Assembly: GCF_030622045.1 (NCBI RefSeq)
Contig: NZ_CP130886.1
Location: 930,001 to 994,000 of the forward strand
Direction: 5' to 3'
DNA length: 64,000 bases
DNA from: Planctellipticum variicoloris
GTDB taxonomy: Bacteria > Planctomycetota > Planctomycetia > Planctomycetales > Planctomycetaceae
Both the position numbers and the translations under genes were made by a program. Shown piece by piece: positions 28,027-37,654 of this stretch. The stretch's first letter is position 1, and each line of letters opens with the position of its first letter. Below the pieces are notes generated by a model. The model searched no databases. It was given only the letters and a program-made list of their open reading frames with translations, and was not told where the DNA came from.

Positions 28027-29826
28027 GTGACCAAGCATCGCGGACTCTGCAGCCTGCTGGCGACGGCACTCCTGATGACGGCGAATCCGGTTCCGGCGCT
28101 GGCCAGGGTTTACGCGCCGCGGGTCGTCGCCGTCGGACAGCCCGATCCGCAGAGCGCGATCACCTTTCTCACGCACGCCGCCTGGAAGGACCTGCCGGCC
28201 GAAGAACGAGCCGAGGCCATCGGGAAATTTCTGTTTGACCCGGCAAACGGGTTGCAGGTCACCGCGGAGTCTCCGTTCGCAGGGACCGATCCTCGTTCCG
28301 AACATCACCTGATCCGCGATCCGCTGCAACTCTGGAACGTCTATGGCGCCGCATCGCCGGAAGCGCTGAGCGCCGCAGTCGCCGCCCTGTGGGATGTCAG
28401 CGGCCCCGGACGGGCGCAGGTCCTGTTCGATCCCCGGACTGATCGCTGGGCCGCTGCGATTCCGACCGGCACCGGCAGTCGCCTGTTTGTTCCCGGGGGC
28501 GGGGAGTTTATCGTGGCCCCCGATCTCCAGCCCCGCTATTCCCAAGGCGTTGCACAATATACGCGCGATCTCGTCCTTCGCCGCGGAGAGACCTTCACCG
28601 CCTGGTTCAATCCGCAGGGGGACCGCTGGCGACTGGATCCCGCATGGCTCAAGGATAAGTCTCAGAAAGCCCGTCTACTGCAGCCGCCCGCCGGCCCCAA
28701 GATCCTGGACGACGACAGGACGGCTGTCCGCCGCGGCAACGGCCTGTTCGTCTACGAACCCCAGTTGCAGGGGGACGCCGCCGACTTCGTGGACGGCGTT
28801 CTGACGTCACGCAATCTGAAAATCACCGACGCCGGGCTGACCCTCGACTCCGCCGGCGACGGTTTCGTCGTGTTCGCCGTCGAAACGCCGTTTGTCATTG
28901 TCCCGGAACTGGGCGACATTGCCGATCCCAAGGATGACCGCGAGGCGTCGGTCGTCGAAGTCGACGGCGCCGGGCTGACCGCCGCCTGGTCTCCCGATGC
29001 CGGCGCCACCTGGATCTCGCTCGAAACCAAAGAATTTCCCGCGAAGCTCGACCTGACCAAGGAAGTCGCCGGCAGATCGGGCTATCTGCTCCGGTTGAAC
29101 CTTAAGGGCAAACCGGGCCAAGCGGTCGTGAAATCGTTCCGTGTGTCGACGTGGGTGCAACTGGCGCCCGGCGCGCTGCCGGCGATCCGACCGGGTGAAA
29201 ACGCCTTCTCGCTGAAGACTCGGGACCACGATGGCCTGGAATCCCTGCCGCTGGTGGTCGAAGCGAATGGCCCGGACGAGAATGAGTTCTTGAAATACGC
29301 CATCCGTCCGCCGCGCGAATTGAATCCCGCCGACAGCCAGCGCCGCGCCGTCGGCCCCTTCAGCCTGCGCATCCCGGCCCGGCCGGGAACACAGATTGCC
29401 TGGCTGTCGGTGGCCGCCAGTCTCTCGGCGGATTCGGACGAGAACCAGACCGCACGGCTCGGACTCGCGACCGATCGCCCTGCCGGATTCGTGGCCCAGG
29501 ACCTGCCGCGTCTGCCCGGCGACCACAACCACTGGCATTATCAGTTTCTGAGCGACGTCCGGTTGGACCAGCCGGCGGAAACCGTTTATCTGCAGTTGGA
29601 AGGCCGGCCCGCGCTCAATGCATACCGCATCGTGGCGCATTGCATTCCGCGCGAAACCCAGCCGGCGAGCCGTCTCCAGGTCACTCACCGCTGGCGGGAA
29701 GCCGGCGTCGAGAAGGAATCGGCCCACGAACTGGAAGAGGGGGCGAACTATCAGGTCGTCGCCGGAGATCAGATCGAGAATGTGGCCGTGGAGTACCGCG
29801 TGGCTGGCGGAAGACCTCCCCGCTGA
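28027..29826 (+). CDS. Large secreted protein of unknown function
   Basis: The protein of 599 residues starts at a GTG with AGGGA upstream and has a signal peptide ending PALA. A segment VGQPDPQSAITFLTHAAWKDLPAEERAEAIGKFLFDPANG is followed by KYDLIRDPLQLWNVYGAASPEA-like sequence (HHLIRDPLQLWNVYG). This pattern, with a mention of region, resembles planctomycete proteins that precede a transglutaminase-like segment, but no catalytic triad was identified. The second half is beta-rich, suggesting carbohydrate- or Ig-like modules. It is divergent from the PSD1 gene with 253 bp between starts. The frame upstream to 27649 is not coding-like. Confidence 0.68.
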   Translation: MTKHRGLCSLLATALLMTANPVPALARVYAPRVVAVGQPDPQSAITFLTHAAWKDLPAEERAEAIGKFLFDPANGLQVTAESPFAGTDPRSEHHLIRDPLQLWNVYGAASPEALSAAVAALWDVSGPGRAQVLFDPRTDRWAAAIPTGTGSRLFVPGGGEFIVAPDLQPRYSQGVAQYTRDLVLRRGETFTAWFNPQGDRWRLDPAWLKDKSQKARLLQPPAGPKILDDDRTAVRRGNGLFVYEPQLQGDAADFVDGVLTSRNLKITDAGLTLDSAGDGFVVFAVETPFVIVPELGDIADPKDDREASVVEVDGAGLTAAWSPDAGATWISLETKEFPAKLDLTKEVAGRSGYLLRLNLKGKPGQAVVKSFRVSTWVQLAPGALPAIRPGENAFSLKTRDHDGLESLPLVVEANGPDENEFLKYAIRPPRELNPADSQRRAVGPFSLRIPARPGTQIAWLSVAASLSADSDENQTARLGLATDRPAGFVAQDLPRLPGDHNHWHYQFLSDVRLDQPAETVYLQLEGRPALNAYRIVAHCIPRETQPASRLQVTHRWREAGVEKESAHELEEGANYQVVAGDQIENVAVEYRVAGGRPPR

Positions 29827-30051
29827 CGCCTGCATTTGATCCGCGACGCTTCGAAGTGCGTTTCCTCGCGAAACCTCGCGGAATCAGCGCGGGTACACAC
29901 CCGTAATGGGATTGTGTCTCCAGTTTGAAATCGACAAGATATCGAGCCGTTCAGCGCTCCGTTGAGTAACGGTGCAGCTCCTTCTGCAGTCCGACACTGT
30001 CGGGGGACGGGGGCGGTTTTCGCCGATCGTCGGAAAGGATTGGATCGAGGT

Positions 30052-31764
30052 ATGAAGATGTTGAAATTCGGCCCGGCCGCGCTGCTGAGCCTCGGATTCG
30101 CCCTGTGCACGGCGATGCAGCCCGTCCGCGGCGAAGAAGATCCGGTCGTCGAGCAGCTCCTGCCGCCGCAGACGATGCTCATGATCTCGGTTCCGGACGT
30201 GCCGGAATTGAAGGCGCAGGGGGCTGACTCGCTGCTCGGCAAACTGCTCGCCGATCCCGCCCTGCAGCCGTTCATCGAAGAAGTTCGCGGCAAGCTCGAC
30301 GAGGCTTCCAACGCCGTCAGCGAAAAGCTCGGACTGTCGCTCGCCGATCTGGCGGATCTGCCTCAGGGCGAAGTGACCTTTGCCGTCGTTGCTCCCAAAC
30401 CCGGCAAGCTGGCCGGCGTGATGCTGTTCGATTACGGCGAACATGGCGACGAGATCGACAAACTCCTCGAGCAGGGACATGCCGCCGCCGTAGAACAGGG
30501 CTGCGAGCACTCGACCCAGATGATTGGCGACGTCGAAGTCAACATCTACAAGATCCCGAACAACGATCCGAACAACCCGATCAAGCACGTCGCCTACTTT
30601 TCGCACGACAGCTATCTCGGCGTGGCGACGGACGTCGCCGCCCTCCAGCAGGTCCTCGACCGGATGTCCGGTTCGAAGCAAGATTCGCTGGCCAACACCG
30701 ACGTCTACTCCTATATCAGCGAAAAGGTGGAAGCCGGCGACGCCGATCCCGCCTTCGTCTGGTATTTCGATCCCATCGGCCTCGTGCAGTCCGCCGTCAC
30801 GATGATCCAGGTCCAGAACCCGCAGGCGGCCATGGTCATGGGCTTTCTGCCCATCCTGGGGATCGACAAGCTCAAGGGGATGGGGGGCGCCAGCTACTTC
30901 GCCGTCGATGACTACGACGGCATGACGAAATCCTTCATCTACGCCGAGCAGCCCACCAGCGGACTGATGAACGTGTTCCAGTTCCCCGCCACCGCCATGT
31001 CTCCCCCCGCCTGGGTGCCGGCCGACGCGGTGATGTACAGCGGTTTTAACTGGGATGCCGCCGAAGCCTACTCGGCCGTCGAAACCCTGCTCGACTCGTT
31101 CCAGGGCCCCGGCGCCTTCGAACGGATCATTGATGGATTTGCCGAAGACGAAGAAGGCCCGCAGATCCACATCAAGAAAGACATCATCGAACAGCTCTCC
31201 GGCCTGATTCACATCGTCGGCAACGCTCCTGCGTCCGCCGACGAGCCGAGCCAGGACTTCATTGTCGCTCTGGGCCTCAAAAACGAAGACAAGGTTAAGA
31301 AGCTCCTCGCCAAGGCCGCCAAGACTGACGGATTCGACGGCAAGATCCGCGAATTCGAGGGCGCCACGGTCTACGAAATGGCCTTCGATGCCGGCGGGGC
31401 CGAAAAGTCCCTTGTCGTCACCGTCACTGGCGACACCCTCGTCGTCGGCACCGAGCCGAGCAGCGTGGAGAATGTCATCCGGGGCAAGAGCGGCGCAAGT
31501 TCGCTGGCCGACTCGGCGGGATACAAGAAGCTGGCGAAGCACATTCCCGGCAAGGTTTCCATCCTGAGCTACCAGAAGCAGGATGCTCAGCTTCAGGCCG
31601 GGTACGAGCAGTTGAGGGCGATGGACGCGGAATCCGCCGGCGGTCTCGACATGAGCAAGCTGCCTGAGTTCGAAGTCATCCAGAAATACCTGCGCCCCTC
31701 AGTTTCGTACGTCGTTCCGGACGAGAACGGGGCCCTGCAGGTCGGCTTCACCCTGAAAGACTGA
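30052..31764 (+). CDS. Secreted protein of unknown function (DUF3352-like)
   Basis: The 570-residue protein has a signal peptide (MKMLKFGPAALLSLGFALC… ending VRG). The mature part begins with LLPPQTMLMISVPDVPELK and later has TLVVGTEPSSVENVIRG. This is the alternating pattern of planctomycete exported proteins that resemble DUF3352 (repeated modules that report a per-domain value). No enzymatic motif is seen. Either ATG 30052 or ATG 30058 could be the start; GAGG at 30047-30050 has better spacing to 30058. A very strong hairpin (31815-31849) follows the stop. Confidence 0.75.
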   Translation: MKMLKFGPAALLSLGFALCTAMQPVRGEEDPVVEQLLPPQTMLMISVPDVPELKAQGADSLLGKLLADPALQPFIEEVRGKLDEASNAVSEKLGLSLADLADLPQGEVTFAVVAPKPGKLAGVMLFDYGEHGDEIDKLLEQGHAAAVEQGCEHSTQMIGDVEVNIYKIPNNDPNNPIKHVAYFSHDSYLGVATDVAALQQVLDRMSGSKQDSLANTDVYSYISEKVEAGDADPAFVWYFDPIGLVQSAVTMIQVQNPQAAMVMGFLPILGIDKLKGMGGASYFAVDDYDGMTKSFIYAEQPTSGLMNVFQFPATAMSPPAWVPADAVMYSGFNWDAAEAYSAVETLLDSFQGPGAFERIIDGFAEDEEGPQIHIKKDIIEQLSGLIHIVGNAPASADEPSQDFIVALGLKNEDKVKKLLAKAAKTDGFDGKIREFEGATVYEMAFDAGGAEKSLVVTVTGDTLVVGTEPSSVENVIRGKSGASSLADSAGYKKLAKHIPGKVSILSYQKQDAQLQAGYEQLRAMDAESAGGLDMSKLPEFEVIQKYLRPSVSYVVPDENGALQVGFTLKD

Positions 31765-31814
31765 CCAGCCTGAGGCCGCCGCTTCGACGCCGGCAATGGA
31801 CTTGGACAATCCTC

Positions 31815-31849
31815 GCGAGGCCCCGCAGTCATCGACTGTGGGGCCTCGC
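31815..31849 (+). terminator. Strong hairpin after the 30052-31764 gene
   Basis: A 16-bp stem with one G-T pair (31815-31830 with 31834-31849) and a 3-nt loop lies 50 nt after the stop. Only TT follows, so it is an intrinsic-type hairpin lacking a T-tract. Confidence 0.75.
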
Positions 31850-31968
31850 TTCGTCTGCGGGCGAAACTTTTCTGCCGGCGACGTGTTCAATCTCCTGTGG
31901 CGACTACGGTTTCTACAGGACAAGTCCGCGGCTTCGAGCCCGGCGGATGATTTACGGGACGCAACATC

Positions 31969-33177
31969 ATGCAGCGTGAACACTGGCTTTGGGGGGCGGC
32001 TCTGGCCGCAGCAATCGGGCCGGCCGGTCTGGCCGCCGCACAGGACGCACTTCCCAAACCGGCCGATCTTTTCAAACAGCTCGACAAGAACGCCGACGGC
32101 AAACTTGTCGCCGACGAGATTCCCCAGGAACACCGCCGCCTGTTCGAGCGCGTTCAGCGGGCTGGCGACAAGAATGAAGACGGCCAGCTCACCGTCGAAG
32201 AATTCGAAGCGGCCCATCAGCCGGACGCTCCCTCCGGCGGAAGTCTCGGCGGTCCAGGCGGCCCCGGAGGTGGACGCCCGAATCCCGAGGAGATTCGCGA
32301 ACGCCTGAAACAGATGGACCGCAATGGCGACGGCAAGATTTCCCGGAGCGAAGTCCCCGACGTCGCCAGAGAGCGTCTGATGCCGCTGTTTGACCGGCTC
32401 GGCAAAGACGAACTCTCGCTCGAAGACCTCGGCCGATTCTCCGGCGGACAACGCCCCGAACCGGGTCAGCTCTTCGGCCAGCTCGACAAGAACGGCGACG
32501 GCAAGGTCTCGCGCGACGAACTTCCCGCAGATGCCCGCGAGCGGATGGCCCGCATCTTCGATCAGGCCGGCAAGGACGAACTGACTCGCGAAGAATTCGC
32601 CGCCGCTTTCCGCGGCGCCATGCAGGGGCCTCCCGTCGAAGGGAATCGCCCCCGGACCGCCGACGGACAACCCGGCGGTCGCCCCGGCATGGGACCGTTC
32701 CGCGCCCCGCGATTCCTGCAGAAACTCGACGCCGACGGTGACGGCCGTCTCTCAAAGTCCGAATTCGCCAAAGCCCCCGACCTGTTCGCCGATCTCGACG
32801 AGAACGGCGACGGTCAGCTCGAACCGCGTGAGCTGATGGGGCCGCCGCCGGAAGGCATGGGACCCGGAACGGCGCTCGGAGGACGGCGTCCCGCCGCCGG
32901 TCGCCCGGAGATGGAAGGCCGACGTCCCGAGGGAGACCGCCCGGGAACTCCGCAGGCGGGACGTCCGGATGGTCAGTTCTTCGCCCGCCTCGACAAGGAC
33001 GGCGACGGCAAGCTGTCGAAGGACGAAGCCCCGGAACGCATGCAGAAAAATTTCGACCAACTGGACCGCAACAGCGATGGGTTCGTGGATCGGGAAGAAT
33101 TGGCAAGTTCATTCCGCCAGGGCCGACCCGGCGGTCGCCCCCCCGCCGAAGGACAGCCCGAGAAGAAGCCGGAATAG
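31969..33177 (+). CDS. Exported EF-hand protein with eight calcium-binding loops
   Basis: The 402-residue protein has a signal peptide (ending LAAA near residue 24) and then eight canonical EF-hand loops: DKNADGKLVADE, DKNEDGQLTVEE, DRNGDGKISRSE, DKNGDGKVSRDE, DADGDGRLSKSE, DENGDGQLEPRE, DKDGDGKLSKDE and DRNSDGFVDREE. Two further degenerate loops (LGKDELSLED, AGKDELTREE) have lost their ligands. Gly/Pro/Arg-rich linkers separate three groups. It probably binds several calcium ions outside the cytoplasm. Such multi-EF-hand exported proteins are common in planctomycetes. A perfect 14-bp hairpin follows. Confidence 0.9.
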   Translation: MQREHWLWGAALAAAIGPAGLAAAQDALPKPADLFKQLDKNADGKLVADEIPQEHRRLFERVQRAGDKNEDGQLTVEEFEAAHQPDAPSGGSLGGPGGPGGGRPNPEEIRERLKQMDRNGDGKISRSEVPDVARERLMPLFDRLGKDELSLEDLGRFSGGQRPEPGQLFGQLDKNGDGKVSRDELPADARERMARIFDQAGKDELTREEFAAAFRGAMQGPPVEGNRPRTADGQPGGRPGMGPFRAPRFLQKLDADGDGRLSKSEFAKAPDLFADLDENGDGQLEPRELMGPPPEGMGPGTALGGRRPAAGRPEMEGRRPEGDRPGTPQAGRPDGQFFARLDKDGDGKLSKDEAPERMQKNFDQLDRNSDGFVDREELASSFRQGRPGGRPPAEGQPEKKPE

Positions 33178-33237
33178 ATCCTGTCCAGATTCACCGGTTC
33201 CCCCCTGTTTTCCTTCCCCCCCGCAGGGAAAATCGCC

Positions 33238-33271
33238 CGAACGCCCCGGCGTCCAGTCGCCGGGGCGTTCG
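33238..33271 (+). terminator. Hairpin after the EF-hand gene
   Basis: A perfect 14-bp stem (33238-33251 with 33258-33271) with a 6-nt loop lies 60 nt after the stop. No T-tract follows. Confidence 0.75.
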
Positions 33272-33493
33272 CATTTCGCGATCCGGCCGATTGCCGGCCT
33301 GACGCAACAGCCGCCGCGGACCAGACCGGCCGGTCTTGCCGGTCTGCGATGGAATCTTCGATCTGCGGACCACGCGCGGCCCTGAGGACGCGGGGTTCCG
33401 CTTGACCGATCCTTAGCGATGCGGGATTGTCCGGATTGGCAGTCCCATCCGCCGCGCTCCACATTCCATCAGGCTCAAACGAGGAGACGCACC

Positions 33494-33721
33494 ATGCCCC
33501 CTTTGCGAACCCTCATCCTCATGGCGCTGCTGGTCAGCAATGCGACCGGCTGCTCGCTCCTGCACGAACTGCAGCCGCACCGGCTTCGCAAGCTCAACAG
33601 CGGCCCGGCCCCGTCCTTCGACCCGGAATTCGGCAGCTTGAATTCATCGACGGCCATCGACATCGCCAGCGCCGAAGCAGGCCATGCGCCGCCGGTCCTT
33701 CGAGCCCAAAGCCCCCTGTAG
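33494..33721 (+). CDS. Small lipoprotein
   Basis: The 75-residue protein MPPLRTLILMALLVSNATGC has a lipobox-like NATGC and a clear GAGGAG ribosome binding site. The mature part (about 56 residues) is short, with RKLNSGPAPSFDPEFGSLNSS and a Ser/Ala-rich end. No family is recognised. Small exported lipoproteins of this kind are often missed by gene finders. The stop overlaps the start of a palindromic repeat at 33719. Confidence 0.72.
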   Translation: MPPLRTLILMALLVSNATGCSLLHELQPHRLRKLNSGPAPSFDPEFGSLNSSTAIDIASAEAGHAPPVLRAQSPL

Positions 33722-34146
33722 GGCCGGTTGCGCCGACCGGTCCGCCATTGTTGCGAGAGAGAATCCCGTACGACGGACGTCCTCGTCCGTCGGCGTCTTC
33801 GCCGGCCCCGCAACGGCGCTCAACAAGACGGACGCGGACGTCCGCCTGACATCAGAGGCGGACTCGCTTTCGCCACTCCGCCATCGCGGTCTGGCAGAGT
33901 TCAATCGCGCGAATTCCGCTCTCCGGACAGTCTTGCGCGACTGTTTCGCACGCTGCCGGATGCCGGTTCTCCCCTCTCCGCCCCTCAACGCTGAACGCTC
34001 AACGCTCAACCGCTCCCCGGCAGACACTTGCGGCATGGCGCGAACCGCGCCTAGACTCGTGTGTTGCGCCTCGATGGACTCTCTCGCGGAATCCCCCGAA
34101 GCGGTGCACCTTCCGCCACGATCCTGCTTGCCGAGGGACGATCACT
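33719..34146. repeat. Intergenic region with GGACGTCC palindromic repeat
   Basis: This 428-bp region starts with GTAGGGCCGG (33719) and GCGCCGACCGGTC, then a 25-nt unit at 33768-33792 centred on GGACGTCCTCGTCC. The unit is identical to that at 59358-59382 and similar to that near 54738-54762. At 33984-34013 there is a degenerate CTCAACG/CTGAACG short-period repeat. No gene is recognised. The following CDS (34147) is preceded by CCGAGGGACGATCACT. Confidence 0.65.
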
Positions 34147-35607
34147 ATGTCCGGTCAGTCACGCCGCCAGTTTCTGGAAAACTCCATGTTTGCGGCCGCC
34201 GCCGCAGCCATGGCCGCCCACCGCGAAACCCCTGCCGCCGCACAAGATTCCCCGAAGGTCGGAGCGAACGACATTCTTCAGGTCTGCGTCGTCGGCGTGA
34301 ATGGCCGCGGCGGAGCCCATATTTCCGGGTTCGGAGATCGCAAAGACTGCCAGATCGCCGCCATCGTCGACTGCGACGAAGTCGTCGGCAACAAGAAGGC
34401 GGACGAGATCGAGAAGCGGTTCGGCAAGCGCCCAACCGTCTATCTCGACATGCGGAAGGCCTTCGAAGACAAGGCGCTCGACATCGTCAGCATCGCCACG
34501 CCGAACCACTGGCACGCCCTGTCCGCCATCTGGGCGATTCAGGCCGGCAAAGACGTCTACGTCGAAAAGCCGGTCAGCCACAACGTCACGGAAGGCCGCC
34601 GCATCGTCGAAGCCGCCCGCAAGTACAAGAAAATCTGCCAGACCGGGACCCAGAGCCGCTCGAACCCCGGCATGCGGGAAATTATCGAGCTGATTCACAA
34701 TGGCGAAGTCGGCGAGGTCAAGCTGGCCCGCGGCCTCTGCTACAAACCTCGCCCGTCGATCGGTCCCCGCGGCAACTACGACGTCCCCGCCAGCGTCAAT
34801 TACGACCTCTGGTCCGGCCCCGCCGAAGTCAAGCCGCTCACCCGCCCCAAGCTCCACTACGACTGGCACTGGCAGTGGGACTACGGCAACGGCGATCTCG
34901 GCAACCAGGGGATTCACCAGATGGATATCGCCCGCTGGGGCCTGGGCGAAATGGATCTCGGCGAATCCGTCTTCAGTCTCGGCGGCCGATTCGGCTACGA
35001 AGACGCCGGCGAAACTGCCAATACCCAGATCTGCCTGCACCAGTTCGGTTCGGGCAAGCGGCTCATCTTTGAAGTCCGCGGCCTGAAGACCGACGACTAC
35101 AAGGGGTCGAAGGTCGGAGTGATCTTCGAAGGCTCCAACGGCTACGTCGTCAGCCCCACCTACAACGGCGGCGTCGTGTTCGACAAGGACGGCAAGAAGC
35201 TCAAAGAGATCGCCAAGGGGGGAGACAGCAACCACTTTGCGAACTTCGTCGCGGCCGTCCGCAGCCGGGACTACACGGACTTGAACGCCGACATCCTCGA
35301 AGGGCACCTGTCGAGCGCCCTCTGCCACGTCGGCAACATTTCCTACCGCCTCGGCAGCCCGATCAGCGCTGCCGAAATCGGTCAGAAACTGCAGGGCGAC
35401 GAAGTCGCGCTCGAAACCTTCGACCGCTTCCAGTCCCACCTGAAGGACAATAAGGTCGACCCCGGCACGACGAAAATCGCCTTCGGTCCCAAACTGACGC
35501 TCGCCGGTCAGGAAGTCTTCAGCGGCGAACTCGCCGCCGAAGCCAACAAGTACCTGACCCGCGAATACCGCGCCCCGTTCGTGGTGCCCGAGACCAAGGA
35601 TCTGTAG
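34147..35607 (+). CDS. Tat-exported Gfo/Idh/MocA family oxidoreductase
   Basis: The 486-residue protein begins with a twin-arginine signal (MSGQSRRQFLENSMFAAAAA). A Rossmann fold follows, with VCVVGVNGRGGAHISGF, the DCDE loop, IVSIATPNHWHAL and the family motif KDVYVEKPVSHN (EKP). The C-terminal domain includes the WDYGNGDLGNQGIHQMDIARW segment typical of planctomycete members. It probably binds NAD(P) before folding and export by Tat, and oxidises a sugar or polyol; the substrate cannot be read. These exported relatives are very abundant in Planctomycetota. A 12-bp hairpin follows the stop. Confidence 0.93.
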   Translation: MSGQSRRQFLENSMFAAAAAAMAAHRETPAAAQDSPKVGANDILQVCVVGVNGRGGAHISGFGDRKDCQIAAIVDCDEVVGNKKADEIEKRFGKRPTVYLDMRKAFEDKALDIVSIATPNHWHALSAIWAIQAGKDVYVEKPVSHNVTEGRRIVEAARKYKKICQTGTQSRSNPGMREIIELIHNGEVGEVKLARGLCYKPRPSIGPRGNYDVPASVNYDLWSGPAEVKPLTRPKLHYDWHWQWDYGNGDLGNQGIHQMDIARWGLGEMDLGESVFSLGGRFGYEDAGETANTQICLHQFGSGKRLIFEVRGLKTDDYKGSKVGVIFEGSNGYVVSPTYNGGVVFDKDGKKLKEIAKGGDSNHFANFVAAVRSRDYTDLNADILEGHLSSALCHVGNISYRLGSPISAAEIGQKLQGDEVALETFDRFQSHLKDNKVDPGTTKIAFGPKLTLAGQEVFSGELAAEANKYLTREYRAPFVVPETKDL

Positions 35608-35640
35608 GCCCCAGCTTCGGCCGAGAACGAGATTTCACGC

Positions 35641-35668
35641 ACGCCCCCGTCGCTCGCGACGGGGGCGT
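35641..35668. terminator. Hairpin between convergent genes
   Basis: A perfect 12-bp stem (35641-35652 with 35657-35668) with a 4-nt loop lies between the convergent oxidoreductase and YhcH-family genes, so it could act on both strands. No T-tract is seen. Confidence 0.7.
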
Positions 35669-35689
35669 ATTGCATGAAGCGACCTGGCG

Positions 35690-36148
35690 TCACCACTCCA
35701 CCGCCACCTTCAGCACCACCTTGCAGACCTCCGCCGGCGTTCCCACCGCCAGATTCGGGGCATGAATATCTTCCGGAAAGAAAATCGCAAACTGTCCCTG
35801 ACGGAATGCGATCGTGTCCTCCCCCGGCGCGTAGATGATCACGTCCCGTTCGGCGCTGTAAGGCAGGGTGATCTCGGGAGCGTGTTCCAGCGGCACGTAG
35901 CCGACCCGCTCCGCGCCACTGGCAATGTATTGGACGTCGATGTATTTCCGGTGCGACTCCCAGATCGCCTGCTCGGGCAGCCGCGTCTGATACCGCGCCA
36001 CGTTGGCGATCAGCCGGTCCCCCTCCAGCTCGTACTTGCCGGAAGCGACCTCTTCCGGGCGAAAAGTCCGCAGATAGTCAAAGGCCTTCGCAATCCCGGG
36101 CGACAGCATCCGGTAGCGGTCCGCGTGCGTCAGATCGTCGAGAATCAT
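35690..36148 (-). CDS. YhcH/YjgK/YiaL family (DUF386) cupin-like protein
   Basis: The 152-residue protein MILDDLTHADRYRMLSPGIA shows the family signature: KYELEGDRLIANV, WESHRKYIDVQYIASGAERV and the metal-site region FPEDIHAPNL, with H and E ligands. The family includes anomerase-like sugar proteins (YhcH, the beta-galactosidase subunit EbgC). A role in sugar-acid or sialic-acid-type sugar handling is likely, but the substrate is unknown. It is 31 bp downstream of an aminoglycoside-phosphotransferase-like gene, so the two form an operon. The start at 36148 has AGGAAC upstream. Confidence 0.88.
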   Translation of the reverse strand: MILDDLTHADRYRMLSPGIAKAFDYLRTFRPEEVASGKYELEGDRLIANVARYQTRLPEQAIWESHRKYIDVQYIASGAERVGYVPLEHAPEITLPYSAERDVIIYAPGEDTIAFRQGQFAIFFPEDIHAPNLAVGTPAEVCKVVLKVAVEW

Positions 36149-36179
36149 GAAAGTTCCTGTTCGAGTGAGTGATCTGCGA

Positions 36180-37229
36180 TCAACCGGCCGATCTCGGCGG
36201 AAACTCAACGCGAGTCAACGCCCCGGCCAGTTCTTCAGTTTCCCGCTCCGGTGACTCCCGCGGTTCCACACGCAGTCGGGAAATGGCGTGTTGCCGGACG
36301 AATTCCTTCCGCGGCTCATCGTTGACCAGGTAGTCGACCGGGCTGGCGCCGTCGATTCGCGCCAGCAGGCAGGCCGCCGTGTGGGCGGCTCCCCGCGCCG
36401 ACAGTTCCGGTGCGGTCAGCTCAGTGCCGCGCACGCGCTGCCGCCAGCCTTCGAGGGCGGCTCTGGCGACGTTCAGCAGCGGCCCGGAATCGGGATGGTG
36501 ATACACGGCTTTCAGCAACAGGTGACTGAGAAAAAAGCCCAGGTCAAACGCCGGATCGCCGAGGTGTGCCGTCTCGAAGTCAACCAGCGAAAACCCGTCC
36601 GGATGAATCAGAATGTTCTTCGGGCTGAAGTCGGCATGGACCAGGCAGATCGCGCAGTCAAACGTCTCGGCAATCAATCGCTCCAGCGCGGGCGCAACCT
36701 CCGGATGCCGGGTGATCAGCCGCCGGTAGAACGGTTCGATCCTCAGCTCCTCGAAGACCTCGCGATCCCGCCAGCCGGCCAGTTCGTCCCGGATCGCCGC
36801 CGATTCCGCATGAATCGTCCCGAGCAGGTCCCCGAGTTGCCGGGCCAGTTCGAGATCCACCTGCCCTTCCAGCAGGAGCTGTTTCCAGACCACGTGATCC
36901 GGGCGGATCGCCTCCATCGCCAGCACAAAGTTCTCGCGGTCCTCGAAAAGCGGCTGCGGAACGACGCCGGGGGGCAGGCGGGCCGAAAGCCAGCGCAGAA
37001 CTTCCGCCTCGCGGAAAATCCGGTCGAGCCGGCTGAACCAGGGATCGACGGTCCGCAAGCGGCTCCGGCTCTGCTTCAGCACGAACGGCGGCGCCAATTC
37101 CGGTTCGACCCGCAGCACGCAATTCGAGACACCCCACGCAAGGGGCAGAATTGCTACAGCCCCTTCAGCCGGTATTCGCTGCATTCTCCGCAGGTAGTCG
37201 GCCGCCGTATCTGCGGTGATTTCCCACAT
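36180..37229 (-). CDS. Aminoglycoside-phosphotransferase-fold small-molecule kinase
   Basis: The 349-residue protein starts MWEITADTAADYLRRMQRI at 37229, with the strong site AGGAGGGG upstream. The catalytic loop LVHADFSPKNILIH (Brenner motif HxDxxxxN) and the metal-binding SLVDFETAHLGDPAFDLGF are both intact. APH-fold enzymes include choline, methylthioribose and other small-molecule kinases; the substrate here is unknown. Its partner in the operon, the YhcH-family gene 31 bp downstream, hints at a sugar. A longer open frame to 37430 lacks a start signal. Confidence 0.9.
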   Translation of the reverse strand: MWEITADTAADYLRRMQRIPAEGAVAILPLAWGVSNCVLRVEPELAPPFVLKQSRSRLRTVDPWFSRLDRIFREAEVLRWLSARLPPGVVPQPLFEDRENFVLAMEAIRPDHVVWKQLLLEGQVDLELARQLGDLLGTIHAESAAIRDELAGWRDREVFEELRIEPFYRRLITRHPEVAPALERLIAETFDCAICLVHADFSPKNILIHPDGFSLVDFETAHLGDPAFDLGFFLSHLLLKAVYHHPDSGPLLNVARAALEGWRQRVRGTELTAPELSARGAAHTAACLLARIDGASPVDYLVNDEPRKEFVRQHAISRLRVEPRESPERETEELAGALTRVEFPPRSAG

Positions 37230-37654
37230 GCAGTCTTCCCCTCCTGCCCGCCGCGAATCCGCAACATTTCCCCAGTCTTCCCGACCGGACGGCCTGTTGC
37301 ACAATGATCGTAACTTGTTACAGGGATGATGCCTATGCCTGCGGGAGTTGAGCGGTTGTCGCGGCGGCAACACCGGATTGGACCGCAATGGATTTGAAGA
37401 CCGCTGCGGGTCGATCCCCTGAAAGGACATGAAGGCGACCGGCAGCGGTCGAAATCAGGGATGCCGCCTGTCCACCCCGGAGGAACGGGAAATCGCGGGC
37501 GACCGGGCAACTTTTGATTGCCCGCTCCAGAACATTCGATTTAAGATGTGAATACGAAAATCCCGGCAGCAATTCGAAGGGTCGCCCTCCGGCCTGCTGG
37601 TGCTGCCAGTCTCCGGATCAATCGAGTCCGGCTGATTCACCGAAAGGGTCTCTC
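37230..37654. other. Divergent intergenic region
   Basis: This 425-bp region lies between the APH-like gene and the Gly-Met-rich gene. A short CGGGCAA/TTGCCCG hairpin sits near 37503-37525. No gene, strong promoter pair or repeat family was recognised. Confidence 0.5.
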
